Part shown: one piece after another, positions 1 through 7,803 of the stretch
How positions within the stretch are numbered: position 1 is the first letter of the stretch
Layout: each line of letters starts with the position of its first letter
Origin: Gemmatales bacterium
Lineage (GTDB): Bacteria; Planctomycetota; Planctomycetia; Gemmatales; HRBIN36
NCBI GenBank assembly: GCA_025060195.1
Contig: JANXCQ010000013.1
Span: 54,921-118,920, forward strand
Reading direction: 5' to 3'
DNA length: 64,000 nucleotides
The notes under the pieces: generated by a model
Told to the model about the DNA's origin: nothing
Database searches by the model: none
What the model saw: only the letters and a program-made list of their open reading frames with translations
Program-made: the position numbers and the translations under genes

Positions 1-614
1 CGGCCCTGATTCTGGCCGAATCGGCTCTTTATCAGAAGCGCCGTGGTCTGACTTTAGTCGAGTACTTAGAGCAGCTGTATCGCGAGTATGGCTATTTTCG
101 CAACGTGCTGGTCAACGTTCAGGTGCCTGGGTCGTTAGCGGATTATCAGAAGATGCAATTATTGGGGCGGGCGCTCGACGCCCTTCGGAGTCAACCTCCG
201 AGCCAACTGGCGGGTTGGCGTGTCGTTCATTTCGATGACTATCTACGCCCAGAGTCACGTTTCGGACCGATCCAAGGGGAAACGGATCGCCTAAGCCGAA
301 ACGTTTTGGTCTTCCACGCTCAGCCCGACGAAGCTTCCCAGCCAGCAGTTCATGAGATCAGTCCGAGAAGCGTGGCGCGACTCGTACGCGCGCTTTGCGT
401 AGATAACGGGGAGGGGCTCAGAGCTCGGCTTATCTTTCGACCCAGTGGCACTGAGCCGAAGGCGAAATGTTACGTGGAGGTTTCCACCCCACCTTGCGCA
501 CCCCGCACGGAAAGCGAGGCATGGAACGATTTATGCCATCAAGTGGACAAGTTAGCCGAACAACTCGGCCAAACATTTGTCCAATTGGCTTTATCTCTAG
601 CCTCCGAGCACTAG
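1..614 (+). CDS. phosphoglucomutase/phosphomannomutase, C-terminal part
   Basis: This is the 3' end of a phosphohexomutase gene that enters from the left edge; the frame is open from base 3. The family interconverts hexose 1- and 6-phosphates in the cytoplasm through a phosphoserine. The visible part covers the end of domain III and the C-terminal domain IV, which holds the diagnostic phosphate-binding motif RPSGTEPKAKCYVEV near base 430-475. The active-site serine and Mg-binding loops lie outside the window, so substrate (glucose or mannose) cannot be decided. The frame before base 105 reads as coding (LTLVEYLEQLYREYGYFRN), so no start inside the window should be accepted. Confidence 0.9.
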   Translation, partial: ALILAESALYQKRRGLTLVEYLEQLYREYGYFRNVLVNVQVPGSLADYQKMQLLGRALDALRSQPPSQLAGWRVVHFDDYLRPESRFGPIQGETDRLSRNVLVFHAQPDEASQPAVHEISPRSVARLVRALCVDNGEGLRARLIFRPSGTEPKAKCYVEVSTPPCAPRTESEAWNDLCHQVDKLAEQLGQTFVQLALSLASEH

Positions 615-696
615 TACGTTTGGGATCAAATTTCTCCCCAGCCAGCGCGTCGAGAGTAGGCAGACGGAAACACAACCAACCATTACCCTAAGAGTG

Positions 697-1254
697 TTAG
701 CGTTCTAGTTGTTTGTCGGGAATAGGCTGTGCTGGAGGGCGCACGGGAGGGCGCAAAGGAACCGGTCGGATTTGAATTGGTCCGCCCTTCGGCCGACGGA
801 ACGCCACCAGGCCCGACGGTTGCCCGTTGGTAGTACCATTCGTCTGCGTGACATACAGGTTAACCAGTCCGACGTACTCCCAACCTTCGGCGGCCAGCTG
901 ATTCAGGAGTTTGGTGTGTTCCTCAGTGTCCCGCCCGATGAATTCGACGACGCGATATTCCCACTGGAGGGGTTCGGGGGCGACCCGAATCTGCGGCGGC
1001 ACCGGTTGCGCGCCCCCGCCACCAGGTGCTACATCGCCTGGTTGTATAGGCTTGGCGGGTTGAGGGGGAACCGGAACAGGTTGGATTTGGACGCGCTGCA
1101 CCTGCACTGGTTGAGCTGGGACGGGGCCCGCTGGTACAGGTTGCGGCTCCCGGTCGTTTTGGGCTAATCCCGCGGCCCAACCTCCTAAGGCCGCTACTAA
1201 GGCGACGCTACCCAGCACTAGCAATCCACGACGCCATAGAAAGTTCGCCCCCAT
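697..1254 (-). CDS. secreted proline-rich protein with DUF4177-like domain
   Basis: The chosen ATG at 1254 follows GAGGAGAG with 6-base spacing; an upstream ATG at 1281 lacks such a site. The N-terminus has basic residues, then a hydrophobic segment (LLVLGSVALVAALGGWAAG), so it is exported or anchored. A long linker rich in Pro, Gln and Val follows. The C-terminal half contains WEYRVVEF...LNQLAAEGWEYVGLV, the pattern of the small DUF4177 fold, and ends in another proline-rich tail. DUF4177 proteins have no firm function. It is a single gene with no clear operon partner. The domain call is by motif resemblance only. Confidence 0.72.
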   Translation of the reverse strand: MGANFLWRRGLLVLGSVALVAALGGWAAGLAQNDREPQPVPAGPVPAQPVQVQRVQIQPVPVPPQPAKPIQPGDVAPGGGGAQPVPPQIRVAPEPLQWEYRVVEFIGRDTEEHTKLLNQLAAEGWEYVGLVNLYVTQTNGTTNGQPSGLVAFRRPKGGPIQIRPVPLRPPVRPPAQPIPDKQLER

Positions 1255-1476
1255 GAAAGCTCTCCTCTCGTTGTTGTCCAAGTGTCACCTTAGCCTTATT
1301 ATGCCAGCTGCCACTGCTCACACTCTGGCGCATAGTTAAGACGAACCAAGACCACTAAGTGATTGCCTCGGATACGATTTGTTACTACCGGTTATGGCAG
1401 TCGCCATCAAGCGGCTGCCAGAGTGGACCGACTTGGTAAAAGCTAGCGATGAGGTTCTTGCGTGTTCGTAGCCCCA

Positions 1477-2190
1477 TCAGAGATAAAGAAGATCTACTTG
1501 TTCGTCCGCATGCTTCGTGGCATCGAACAAGGCGACGGAGTTATCCACGAGCCGACCCGGATTTATCACAATGGTCTTAGCCACGCGTTGCCAACCTCGG
1601 TGTTCGGTGGCCCCTCCGACTAGGCATAGCGAAGGATGGTAGCTATCGACAAACTCTCCCACGATGGGATTGCCATCAGATCCACCAAGTTGGCCCGGGG
1701 GCGGTTGGCTCAGCACAAGAATTTTGCGCGATTGGTCGGACTCCCACAGCTTGCGGAGGTAGTATTCGGCTAGATGGCGAGAGATGCGTACGCGGGTCTC
1801 GGAGAGTTCCTCATGCTCCGTGATTTCGCCCCCCACGCCGCACAAGGCGACGTCCTCTTCCTCCAGGAGCGTCGCGTGAATCAGGTGCAGTTTCGGATGC
1901 TCGCCTTCCTCAAACATGCCTAAACGGAGGAAATGCCTTAGCGGCGCGTCTGCCGGCCCAGGCAGGACGGCGGTGAGAACGCCGAGTTCGGCAATGCTGC
2001 CTATGGCATCAAAAAAGTTTTCCCACAAACGGAGCAAAGCGCCCTCGCTACTGCGATCGCGCAGCGCACTGTCCACAACGCCGCCCGTAAACACCACCGC
2101 ATCAGCGCGCAGGTCCTGGGCGGCTTTCTTGAGTAGCTCGATTTTCTCAAGTGCACCGTGGACTTGTCCAGCCACCAACAGTCTTCTCAT
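1477..2190 (-). CDS. metallophosphoesterase-fold protein with degenerate metal-binding motifs
   Basis: The 237-residue protein follows the order of the calcineurin-like (YfcE/TT1561 type) phosphoesterase fold, but each metal-ligand motif is altered. The usual D-x-H reads GQVHG, G-D-x-x-D reads GGVVD, G-N-H/D reads GPADAP, and the final G-H-x-H reads GGATEHRG, before the conserved INPGR near the C-terminus. The start at 2190 is supported by GGGAGG about 8 bases upstream. The fold assignment is good; loss of dinuclear metal catalysis is inferred. It may act as a binding protein, or the motifs may be realigned in a variant subfamily. No operon partner is evident. Confidence 0.65.
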   Translation of the reverse strand: MRRLLVAGQVHGALEKIELLKKAAQDLRADAVVFTGGVVDSALRDRSSEGALLRLWENFFDAIGSIAELGVLTAVLPGPADAPLRHFLRLGMFEEGEHPKLHLIHATLLEEEDVALCGVGGEITEHEELSETRVRISRHLAEYYLRKLWESDQSRKILVLSQPPPGQLGGSDGNPIVGEFVDSYHPSLCLVGGATEHRGWQRVAKTIVINPGRLVDNSVALFDATKHADEQVDLLYL

Positions 2191-2286
2191 GGTAGCGCCT
2201 CCCTTCTAGCGGCAAAGGAAAGTCTCGACTGGGTCGACGAGTTGGTAAGCTAGTCCAATTCGTGAGCGTGCGGAGCTCCTGGGTTG

Positions 2287-3441
2287 TTAGTAGCGTAGCC
2301 TTGCAGCTATCCCGTCGTATTCGTCCAAGGCAGCATTATTCCAGTAGCGCACCTGGGCCGATTGGGCTAGGGCCTCGCGTACCGCTTCTTCATAGATGTC
2401 GGGCACGGTCGCCATGCTGGCACCACACTCAATACAAGGTCCGCCACTAAGGTGCAGCCGAGAGCATTGCGGGCAAACGTGTCCATGATAACGAGTGTTC
2501 GGCTTGACCAACAAATACCAAATGCGCCGCTGCCAGAGCGCACGAAACACTTGTTCCGGGCCAAACGCTTGCTGCACGCTGGGGGCATCGAGCAACTGCT
2601 GCCACAGTCGTTGGGATTGCTGTTCGAGGGTGTGCTTTTCTTCCTCCTGAAATCGAGCCCGTAGCTCCGTTTTCGGCACATGCACGGGTACTGCCCAGCG
2701 CGCTACCACCAACTCCTGGAGATACCGGTGGAGGTGGGTTTCAAATTGCGGCAGAATTTCCCACAAGCCCCCTAGGATCAGGTAGCGGAACGGTTCCGAC
2801 TCCCAAAGGCGATGGGCCACTTGCGCCACCCAAGCAAAATGATGATGCACATATTCTATCTGCTTACGCCGAAATTGCAGTTCACCGAAGGCATCGGGAA
2901 TACGAATCCTCGGCGGTACCTCATCGAAAATGTAGGTGATTTCTTCGACCTCCCCGAGGTAACCGAGATAGAGCTTAGCCTCATCTTTGTCTATCAGGAT
3001 GATGCCGAAAGGATCTGACTGCTCGAGAGCTTGGCGTAGGGGCCAGAGGACAAATTGTTCTTCGAGAAAATGCTGCTGCCGCAACGGCCAAGGGAGTGGA
3101 AACGCGTAGGTCACATTGAGATGACTAGCAAGGAAGCAAGCCAAGCCCCGCAAGCCGCGTCGACCCGCAGCGAAATATGCTGCCTCGTATGCTAGATCAA
3201 CTTCCTGCAATAGGCGTTGCCGGGCACCGTTGCTGAGCGAGTCCATACTGCGGATCTGCTCCCGCAGTTGTTGCGCGGCATTTTTCGCGGCGATGCGGAT
3301 GGCTTCCTGATCGCCCCAACGTTGCGGATCTAAGTCCCAATAAACGCTCAACAACCGCTCCGGAGCGCCGCGGACATTTTCCAGCTGGTGCACCAAACGT
3401 CGGCTCAGAACTCCCTCATACAGTTCCAAGCGTTGCAGCAT
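2287..3441 (-). CDS. eRF1/Vms1-like (baeRF-type) protein with C-terminal zinc ribbon
   Basis: The protein resembles the bacterial archaeo-eukaryotic release factor (baeRF) families. It has an N-terminal region beginning LELYEGVLSRRL, a middle region with GIILIDKDEAKLYLGYLGE (strand pattern of eRF1 domain 2), an HHHFAWVAQVAHRLWE helix, and LILGG followed by a helical domain 3. A C-terminal zinc ribbon has C-x2-C (CPQC) and C-x2-C (CIECG) pairs. The family is predicted to act on ribosome-bound peptidyl-tRNA; bacterial members are poorly tested. ATG 3441 with GAGGA 9 bases upstream is preferred over the TTG at 3456. No operon partner is visible. Subfamily 10 is a guess. Confidence 0.68.
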   Translation of the reverse strand: MLQRLELYEGVLSRRLVHQLENVRGAPERLLSVYWDLDPQRWGDQEAIRIAAKNAAQQLREQIRSMDSLSNGARQRLLQEVDLAYEAAYFAAGRRGLRGLACFLASHLNVTYAFPLPWPLRQQHFLEEQFVLWPLRQALEQSDPFGIILIDKDEAKLYLGYLGEVEEITYIFDEVPPRIRIPDAFGELQFRRKQIEYVHHHFAWVAQVAHRLWESEPFRYLILGGLWEILPQFETHLHRYLQELVVARWAVPVHVPKTELRARFQEEEKHTLEQQSQRLWQQLLDAPSVQQAFGPEQVFRALWQRRIWYLLVKPNTRYHGHVCPQCSRLHLSGGPCIECGASMATVPDIYEEAVREALAQSAQVRYWNNAALDEYDGIAARLRY

Positions 3442-3525
3442 GGGCGTTGTCCTCAATTCATCGCAGTCGGCAGGTGTTCCCCGACAAAAGCAGAAAAACG
3501 AGCCGTACAGTCCTAGAATTTGGAC

Positions 3526-3795
3526 TCACGGCCATAGCCATGCAATCAGTTGTACCAGACCTCCAAGGACTAAGATCGGGCTCAGAATAATCAGTACGGT
3601 CGCAAGCAAGCCAACAATAGCGAGGATAATATGCCCCGCTATGCCAAACAGGCCCCAAAATAATCCTCGTAGCACTTTCATAAACACGCTTGCCTCAACG
3701 AAGGTGGTCGCCGTGCTTCGTGCCTGGGATTCCTCGACGAGTGGCGTAACGGGATTGATGGGTTGGCTAGCCATACTCATGCGGAAATCTCCCAT
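3526..3795 (-). CDS. small two-helix membrane protein
   Basis: About 89 residues from the ATG at 3795, preceded by GAGGAA 4 bases upstream; a TTG start at 3831 has no such support. A polar N-terminal third (MASQPINPVTPLVEESQAR) is followed by two hydrophobic segments, roughly LFGIAGHIILAIVGLLATVLI and LSPILVLGGLVQLIAWLW, separated by a short turn. This suggests a hairpin in the inner membrane. No family was recognised. It lies between the baeRF-like gene and the Hsp20 cluster on the same strand but with gaps on both sides. Confidence 0.55.
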   Translation of the reverse strand: MGDFRMSMASQPINPVTPLVEESQARSTATTFVEASVFMKVLRGLFWGLFGIAGHIILAIVGLLATVLIILSPILVLGGLVQLIAWLWP

Positions 3796-3939
3796 CGCTT
3801 CCTCGATTGCGGACTGTAAGCATACCACCAAAGTTGTGCCGCTCTAAGTCAACATATAAAATGTGGGCCTCCTTGCCCTTCCCCAAGGGTATGCTACCTT
3901 GCACCAGCATTGTTAGAATCGGACAAAACGGCAGCTCTC

Positions 3940-4422
3940 TCAGGACTCTTTGACAGGCACTTTGCGTCCCGCCGCGCCAGGTTGCTTGCCCACGTGAATC
4001 TCTAACACGCCGCTATGATACTTCGCTTCCACACGCTGCGGATCAATGGTGCTGGGCAGCGTTATAACGCGGTGGCAACTGCGGTAAGCAACTTCGTGAA
4101 AGGCGCGGCCTTTTTCTTCCTGCTTTCGTTCAGCCTTTTTCTCAGCGCGGATGATGAGGCGATTGCCGCTCAGTTGCACGTCAAATTCGTCGGGCTCAAA
4201 GCCCGGGGCGTCGAGCTTGACGATGTATTCCTTCTCATTCTCGGTCAGTTCCATTTCGCCCCAACGTTCCCACTGCTCTTCAAAGGCGGGCAGTTTCCCA
4301 AAGAAGCGATCGATCAAGCGGTCAAATTCTTCCCGCAAGCGAGCCAACGGTCGGAAGAAGTCTTCCTGAGCCATGACGGGAACCTTCGTTTCTCTCCTGC
4401 GCCAGGGAGTGATGCCGAACAT
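3940..4422 (-). CDS. Hsp20/alpha-crystallin small heat shock protein (third of cluster)
   Basis: Small heat shock proteins are ATP-independent holdases that bind unfolding proteins. This 160-residue copy has an N-terminal arm with FFRPLARLREEFDRLIDRFFG, an alpha-crystallin domain from about residue 55 (DAPGFEPDEFDVQLSGNRL), the conserved A-x-x-x-x-G-V-L signature (AKYHSGVLEIHV) and a C-terminal V-P-V that can serve as the I/V-x-I/V oligomer anchor. The start follows AAGGAGG. It lies 93 bases after the middle copy, in the same orientation, and is probably the last gene of a three-gene operon. It is the most divergent of the three in the terminal anchor. Confidence 0.93.
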   Translation of the reverse strand: MFGITPWRRRETKVPVMAQEDFFRPLARLREEFDRLIDRFFGKLPAFEEQWERWGEMELTENEKEYIVKLDAPGFEPDEFDVQLSGNRLIIRAEKKAERKQEEKGRAFHEVAYRSCHRVITLPSTIDPQRVEAKYHSGVLEIHVGKQPGAAGRKVPVKES

Positions 4423-4515
4423 TGGTGCTCCTCCTTGTGTTGTAGTTTCCGATTTCCGTGAATATCGTGTGCGACCCTGGCCCCACCCGGTGCTTGCCCA
4501 GAAGCGCCGTTCCCC

Positions 4516-4905
4516 TTAGGCGGTTTTGACCGTGATGCGTTTAGGTTTCACAGCTTCGCGCTTGGGCAGATGAAGTATTAGGACGCCCTGCTTCAGTTCT
4601 GCGGTGATTTTGTCGCTATCAATCTCTTCACTGATAGTAAAAGTTCGATAAAAGTCGCCCACACCGTATTCCTGTAAGAGGAATTCGCCCGTTGTAGGAC
4701 GCGGCGTGACTTTGCCATGAATCGTGAGTTCTCCGTTCTCGAAGCGAATGTCCACATCTTCCGGCCGAACGCCCGGCAAGTCCGCATACAGGGTCAACTC
4801 ATCGGCCGTCTCGACCACATCCACGCGCGGCGAGTAAGTGACCGTGCGTACTGGCTCAGCTTGAGTTATTTCTCCGCGATGCTCCCGTTTGGCGAGATTG
4901 GCCAT
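4516..4905 (-). CDS. Hsp20/alpha-crystallin small heat shock protein (second of cluster)
   Basis: This is the shortest of the three copies at 129 residues. It has a short N-terminal arm, then an alpha-crystallin domain starting about residue 28 (PRVDVVETADELTLYADLPG), the signature AELKQGVLILHLPK and a C-terminal R-I-T-V anchor. The minimal N-terminal arm suggests smaller oligomers or a different client range; this is inference. AAAGGAGGTGCACC precedes the ATG, almost the same translation-start sequence as in the first copy, so both are probably strongly translated. It sits 91 bases after the first copy on the minus strand. Confidence 0.93.
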   Translation of the reverse strand: MANLAKREHRGEITQAEPVRTVTYSPRVDVVETADELTLYADLPGVRPEDVDIRFENGELTIHGKVTPRPTTGEFLLQEYGVGDFYRTFTISEEIDSDKITAELKQGVLILHLPKREAVKPKRITVKTA

Positions 4906-4996
4906 GGTGCACCTCCTTTCTGATTCAGAATCCTCTTTTTGAGAAACTGCTTTCCCTGCCTCTTTAGCTCAAAAGCTTACGTCCTATGCGGGCCTA

Positions 4997-5455
4997 TCAG
5001 CCAGCCTTGACGGTAATCTTCCGCGGCCTGGCTTCCTGACACTTGGGCATGACGATGGTTAACACACCGTTCTCAAGACGGGCTTCCACCTTGTCCGCCT
5101 CGACATCCACTGGCAGAGTGACGATTCGATGGAAGGAGCCAAACGGTCGCTCTTGCCGCAACCAAGTTCCTTTGTCAACCTGCGGAGATTTCCGCTCACC
5201 CTTAATGCTCAACTGATTCCGACCGGTCACATAGATTTCCAAATCTTCCAGCCCCATGCCCGGCAGTTCTGCCTCTGCATAGACGTTGTTTTCGTCTTCC
5301 CAGACGTTAATGGGTGGGTAAGCGGCGGTAAGCGTGGGCCAACGCATTGGGAATCCTTCCCAGCCCCACCGCTCAAACAGCCGATCCATCTGTCGACGGA
5401 AGTTCTCCATTTCTCGCCACAGTTCAGTAAAGGGTTCCCAGCTCAGCCGTGCCAT
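4997..5455 (-). CDS. Hsp20/alpha-crystallin small heat shock protein (first of cluster)
   Basis: The first gene of the Hsp20 trio encodes 152 residues. The N-terminal arm is rich in aromatic residues (WEPFTELWREMENFRRQMDR). The alpha-crystallin domain starts about residue 45 (YPPINVWEDENNVYAEAELPG), with the signature ARLENGVLTIVMPK and the C-terminal anchor R-K-I-T-V. The ATG follows AAAGGAGGTTCGAC. It faces the HPF-sigma4 fusion gene across about 490 bases that hold repeated TGTCA motifs and one perfect dyad. No CIRCE element (TTAGCACTC pair) was seen, so HrcA control is not supported. Confidence 0.94.
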   Translation of the reverse strand: MARLSWEPFTELWREMENFRRQMDRLFERWGWEGFPMRWPTLTAAYPPINVWEDENNVYAEAELPGMGLEDLEIYVTGRNQLSIKGERKSPQVDKGTWLRQERPFGSFHRIVTLPVDVEADKVEARLENGVLTIVMPKCQEARPRKITVKAG

Positions 5456-5945
5456 GTCGAACCTCCTTTCGTTGCGCTTCCCTTATCCGAGCGTTTCACT
5501 TTCGCAGCAAGCTCGCAACGTCCTTGTCAGCAATTGTTATGCCATCCCTTGTGTGATGTGGGCCACCATCCTTATAGCTTGACCACAACACGTTTTAGAA
5601 GCACTGATGGCTATGAAACTTTATGCTTCCCTTTACTAACTCCGAGAATCTTTCATGTCAAAATTGCAGTTCCCTTAGGATATAGACTAAGAGGGTAATC
5701 GAGGTGTCATTTTGACACCAAATATTGAACGTCCAAGGCGGGAAGAGCCTAGGGGTGACGTTTGTCAAACCGACACGGTCGCAACGATTTTCACTAACGG
5801 ATACTTACGCCACGTGACACGCAAGTTCCGTACATAAGGTGAAGCGGCATCTAAATTGCAGTAGTTTCCGTCTCTGTCAAAGTAGGTTTGTCAACTGATC
5901 ACTCTGCATTAGATGGAAAATCTAATAGGCTACGAGGAGTCAATC
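5456..5945. other. divergent intergenic region, hsp20 cluster / HPF-sigma fusion
   Basis: About 490 bases without a credible gene. It holds at least five TGTCA/TGACA words (5656, 5705, 5713, 5763, 5876-5893) and a perfect dyad at 5703-5719. A weak minus-strand promoter candidate has TTGACA (5661-5656) with 17-base spacing to TAGTAA, which is far from consensus. No CIRCE box and no HspR-type inverted repeat was seen. Confidence 0.5.
5703..5719. promoter_or_regulatory. perfect dyad GGTGTCA-TTT-TGACACC
   Basis: Two 7-base arms with a 3-base centre lie between the divergent hsp20 trio and the HPF-sigma4 gene. The same TGTCA core recurs nearby as TGTCAAA (5656, 5763, 5876) and TTTGTCAAC (5886-5894). 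The symmetry and position suit an operator for a dimeric regulator; the regulator is unknown. A small hairpin in RNA is the alternative. Confidence 0.4.
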
Positions 5946-6974
5946 ATGCGGACACATATCACGTTTCACCACTGCGACCGACAGTTGATGGACGAGGCCC
6001 AGGCCTATTGGGAGAAAAAGTTGCCACGCTTGGAACATCTGTTGCAGCACTATTCGCCTGATGGCGTGGAGCTACGCCTGACGGTTTGGCATCAGCATAC
6101 GCGCATCGGCTACCAAGCGCGGGCCGTGTTGCACTTACCCACGGGCACGGTCGTTGCCGAAGAAACAGCTAAAGACTTGCACGCCGCGCTCGATGCCACA
6201 GCAGACACGCTTGTTCGCAACGTAAAAAAGCATGAGGAACACGTGCGTCATGACGACGTTTACCGCCGACACCGTTGGCACCGCGTCAATGTCAGCGCCG
6301 CTGGGCCGCTCCTGCAACGCGATTTCGAAGAGGGACGCCACGATGCCTTTTACCACCTCCTCCGCCCCGTACTGCGCCCCTTACGCCACTATGCCGAACG
6401 GGAGTTGCACCTGTTGGCATTAGAGGGCCTGATAAATGAACGCGCGTGGACACTCGACGAATTGATGGATGCACTTGTGGAGACGGCTTGGCGACGTTTT
6501 GCCGAGCGACCTAAGGACGTGGCCCTCGACGTCTGGCTCATGGACTTATTGCACGAACTGCTGGCCGATTGGACAGCCCAGCCCACGGGCAAGCCTACCT
6601 TAGAGAAGGCGCCGGTTCCCGCCTTGGAAGCCGAGGTAAGGGAGCCGGACGCTCCACCCCAGACTTGGCGTTTGCAAGACTTTCTCCCCGAAGTTCAACC
6701 TCTGCCTAGCTGGGAGAGCCTTTCGCCAGCTGAGCAACGTGACAAACTTCTGCGATGGCTAAGTCAACTTCCCAGGCGTCAGCGGCAAGCCTTGTTACTT
6801 CATATGCTAGAAGATTATCAGCCTTCGGAAATCGCCGTCATCCTTCGACGCGACGAAAATGAGGTGCGCCACGAGCTCGAGCAGGCCAAGCAGCACCTGA
6901 TTCGATGTCTCAGAGCTGATGGTTACATCCAGACGAAGTCCTCGGGCGTTGCATCTGAGTCTTCGTTAGGCTAA
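5946..6974 (+). CDS. fusion of HPF/RaiA-type ribosome hibernation domain with sigma-70 region 4-like domain
   Basis: The protein (342 residues from ATG 5946, which has GAGGAG 7 bases upstream; an ATG at 5913 is less likely) has three parts. Residues 1-100 match the S30EA/HPF fold (THITFHHCDRQLMDEAQAYWEKK with later TGTVVAEETAKDLHAALDATADTL). The middle, to about residue 255, is helical and charged and unassigned. The end has an LPRRQRQALLLHMLEDYQPSEIAVIL segment, the helix-turn-helix of sigma region 4. HPF-type domains bind the 30S subunit in stationary or stress states; region 4 binds -35 DNA or anti-sigma partners. It is divergent from three hsp20 genes. A combined translation/transcription role is inferred. 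Confidence 0.78.
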   Translation: MRTHITFHHCDRQLMDEAQAYWEKKLPRLEHLLQHYSPDGVELRLTVWHQHTRIGYQARAVLHLPTGTVVAEETAKDLHAALDATADTLVRNVKKHEEHVRHDDVYRRHRWHRVNVSAAGPLLQRDFEEGRHDAFYHLLRPVLRPLRHYAERELHLLALEGLINERAWTLDELMDALVETAWRRFAERPKDVALDVWLMDLLHELLADWTAQPTGKPTLEKAPVPALEAEVREPDAPPQTWRLQDFLPEVQPLPSWESLSPAEQRDKLLRWLSQLPRRQRQALLLHMLEDYQPSEIAVILRRDENEVRHELEQAKQHLIRCLRADGYIQTKSSGVASESSLG

Positions 6975-7077
6975 GGAGTTTGCGTTTTACCACGATTCAA
7001 GAGCATGAAAACACTAATTTGCGATAATGAGAAGAAAACCATCGCGAGCATGCTTAGCGAATTCTCGGGCTGCGATA

Positions 7078-7272
7078 TTAGCTCAGCGGGTCGGCCGCGC
7101 GTGCCAAACTGCCCATCGCTCCAATCCATCTGTTTTTAGCTAGTTGCAGTTGTTGGTCGCGGACCGCGGTCTCATCTTTCTGCAAAGCTGCCAATGCATC
7201 TTCCTGTCATTCGGCGGCTCGTTCAATGCGTGGGCCATAGCGGCGTAGGGCAGCGTCCAGGACCGCCTCTTG
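7078..7272 (-). pseudogene. decayed C-terminal extension of the zinc-ribbon membrane protein
   Basis: Past the TAG at 7275-7273 the same frame continues as coding-like sequence (QEAVLDAALRRYGPRIERAA), meets a TGA at 7209-7207, continues (QEDALAALQKDETAVRDQQL and further) and ends at TAA 7080-7078. The two interrupted segments are helical and rich in Ala, Glu and Gln like the upstream protein, and no frameshift is needed. The simplest reading is a longer protein whose tail has acquired two nonsense codons. Stop-codon readthrough or sequence errors are alternatives. Confidence 0.4.
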
Positions 7273-7803
7273 CTACTTCTTGTGGGCGTAGGTTGACACC
7301 CAAGTTTCCAGACGCTGAGCTTGTTGCCGTAATTGTTGAGCAGCGGCGGCACGCTGACTTGGATCGCGAGCGTTTTCCATAGCGGTGGCCGCCTGTTCCA
7401 TAATGTCCGCGAACTCTGCGAAGGCTCTCGAAGTAGTCCCCGCAAACCCCAGGAGGGAAAACACAAGATAAATCCCGGCACTAACGACCAGGAAAACGGC
7501 CAATGCTAGCCCGCCTATCTTCGCTATATCCCGCAAAACTTGAGGTATTTCTTCATAAAATTTCTCGTTGTTAAGTTTGGTCGCTTCCTTTACCTCGGCA
7601 GGTGCTACGGTGTTATCCCTACGCCGAATATCGCCCGACGTTTGGGCCGTATGGTGCGCGAGTTGATGAGCGGCAAATTGCGGTTGCTCGCTCGGCACCT
7701 GAAGCACCGCTTTGCACTTTGGGCAGCTGATCTTCTTTCCCGCTAAGTGGTCGGGCACCCGCAGGCTAAACTGACATTGGCCACAATTGACTGTTAAAGG
7801 CAT
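7273..7803 (-). CDS. zinc-ribbon membrane protein
   Basis: The first 40 residues form a zinc ribbon (C-x2-C in NCGQCQ and C-x2-C in SCPKCK) of the kind found at the start of many planctomycete proteins. A polar linker is followed by one hydrophobic segment (GGLALAVFLVVSAGIYLVFSL) around residues 95-117 and a helical tail with QRAAAAQQLRQQAQRLETW. It is probably anchored in the inner membrane with the ribbon in the cytoplasm. Function is unknown. The stop at 7273 may be a recent truncation, because the frame stays coding-like downstream. There are no operon partners; gaps on both sides exceed 250 bases. Confidence 0.7.
   Translation of the reverse strand: MPLTVNCGQCQFSLRVPDHLAGKKISCPKCKAVLQVPSEQPQFAAHQLAHHTAQTSGDIRRRDNTVAPAEVKEATKLNNEKFYEEIPQVLRDIAKIGGLALAVFLVVSAGIYLVFSLLGFAGTTSRAFAEFADIMEQAATAMENARDPSQRAAAAQQLRQQAQRLETWVSTYAHKK

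Noticed and set aside
5129..5698. 189-residue plus-strand frame over the first hsp20 gene
   Set aside because: It is antisense to a certain Hsp20 gene.
5456..5945. CIRCE element for HrcA control of hsp20
   Set aside because: The TTAGCACTC-N9-GAGTGCTAA pattern is not present.
7140..7481. 113-residue minus-strand frame overlapping the zinc-ribbon gene
   Set aside because: It is a shifted frame; the in-frame continuation past the stops gives the coding-like sequence instead.
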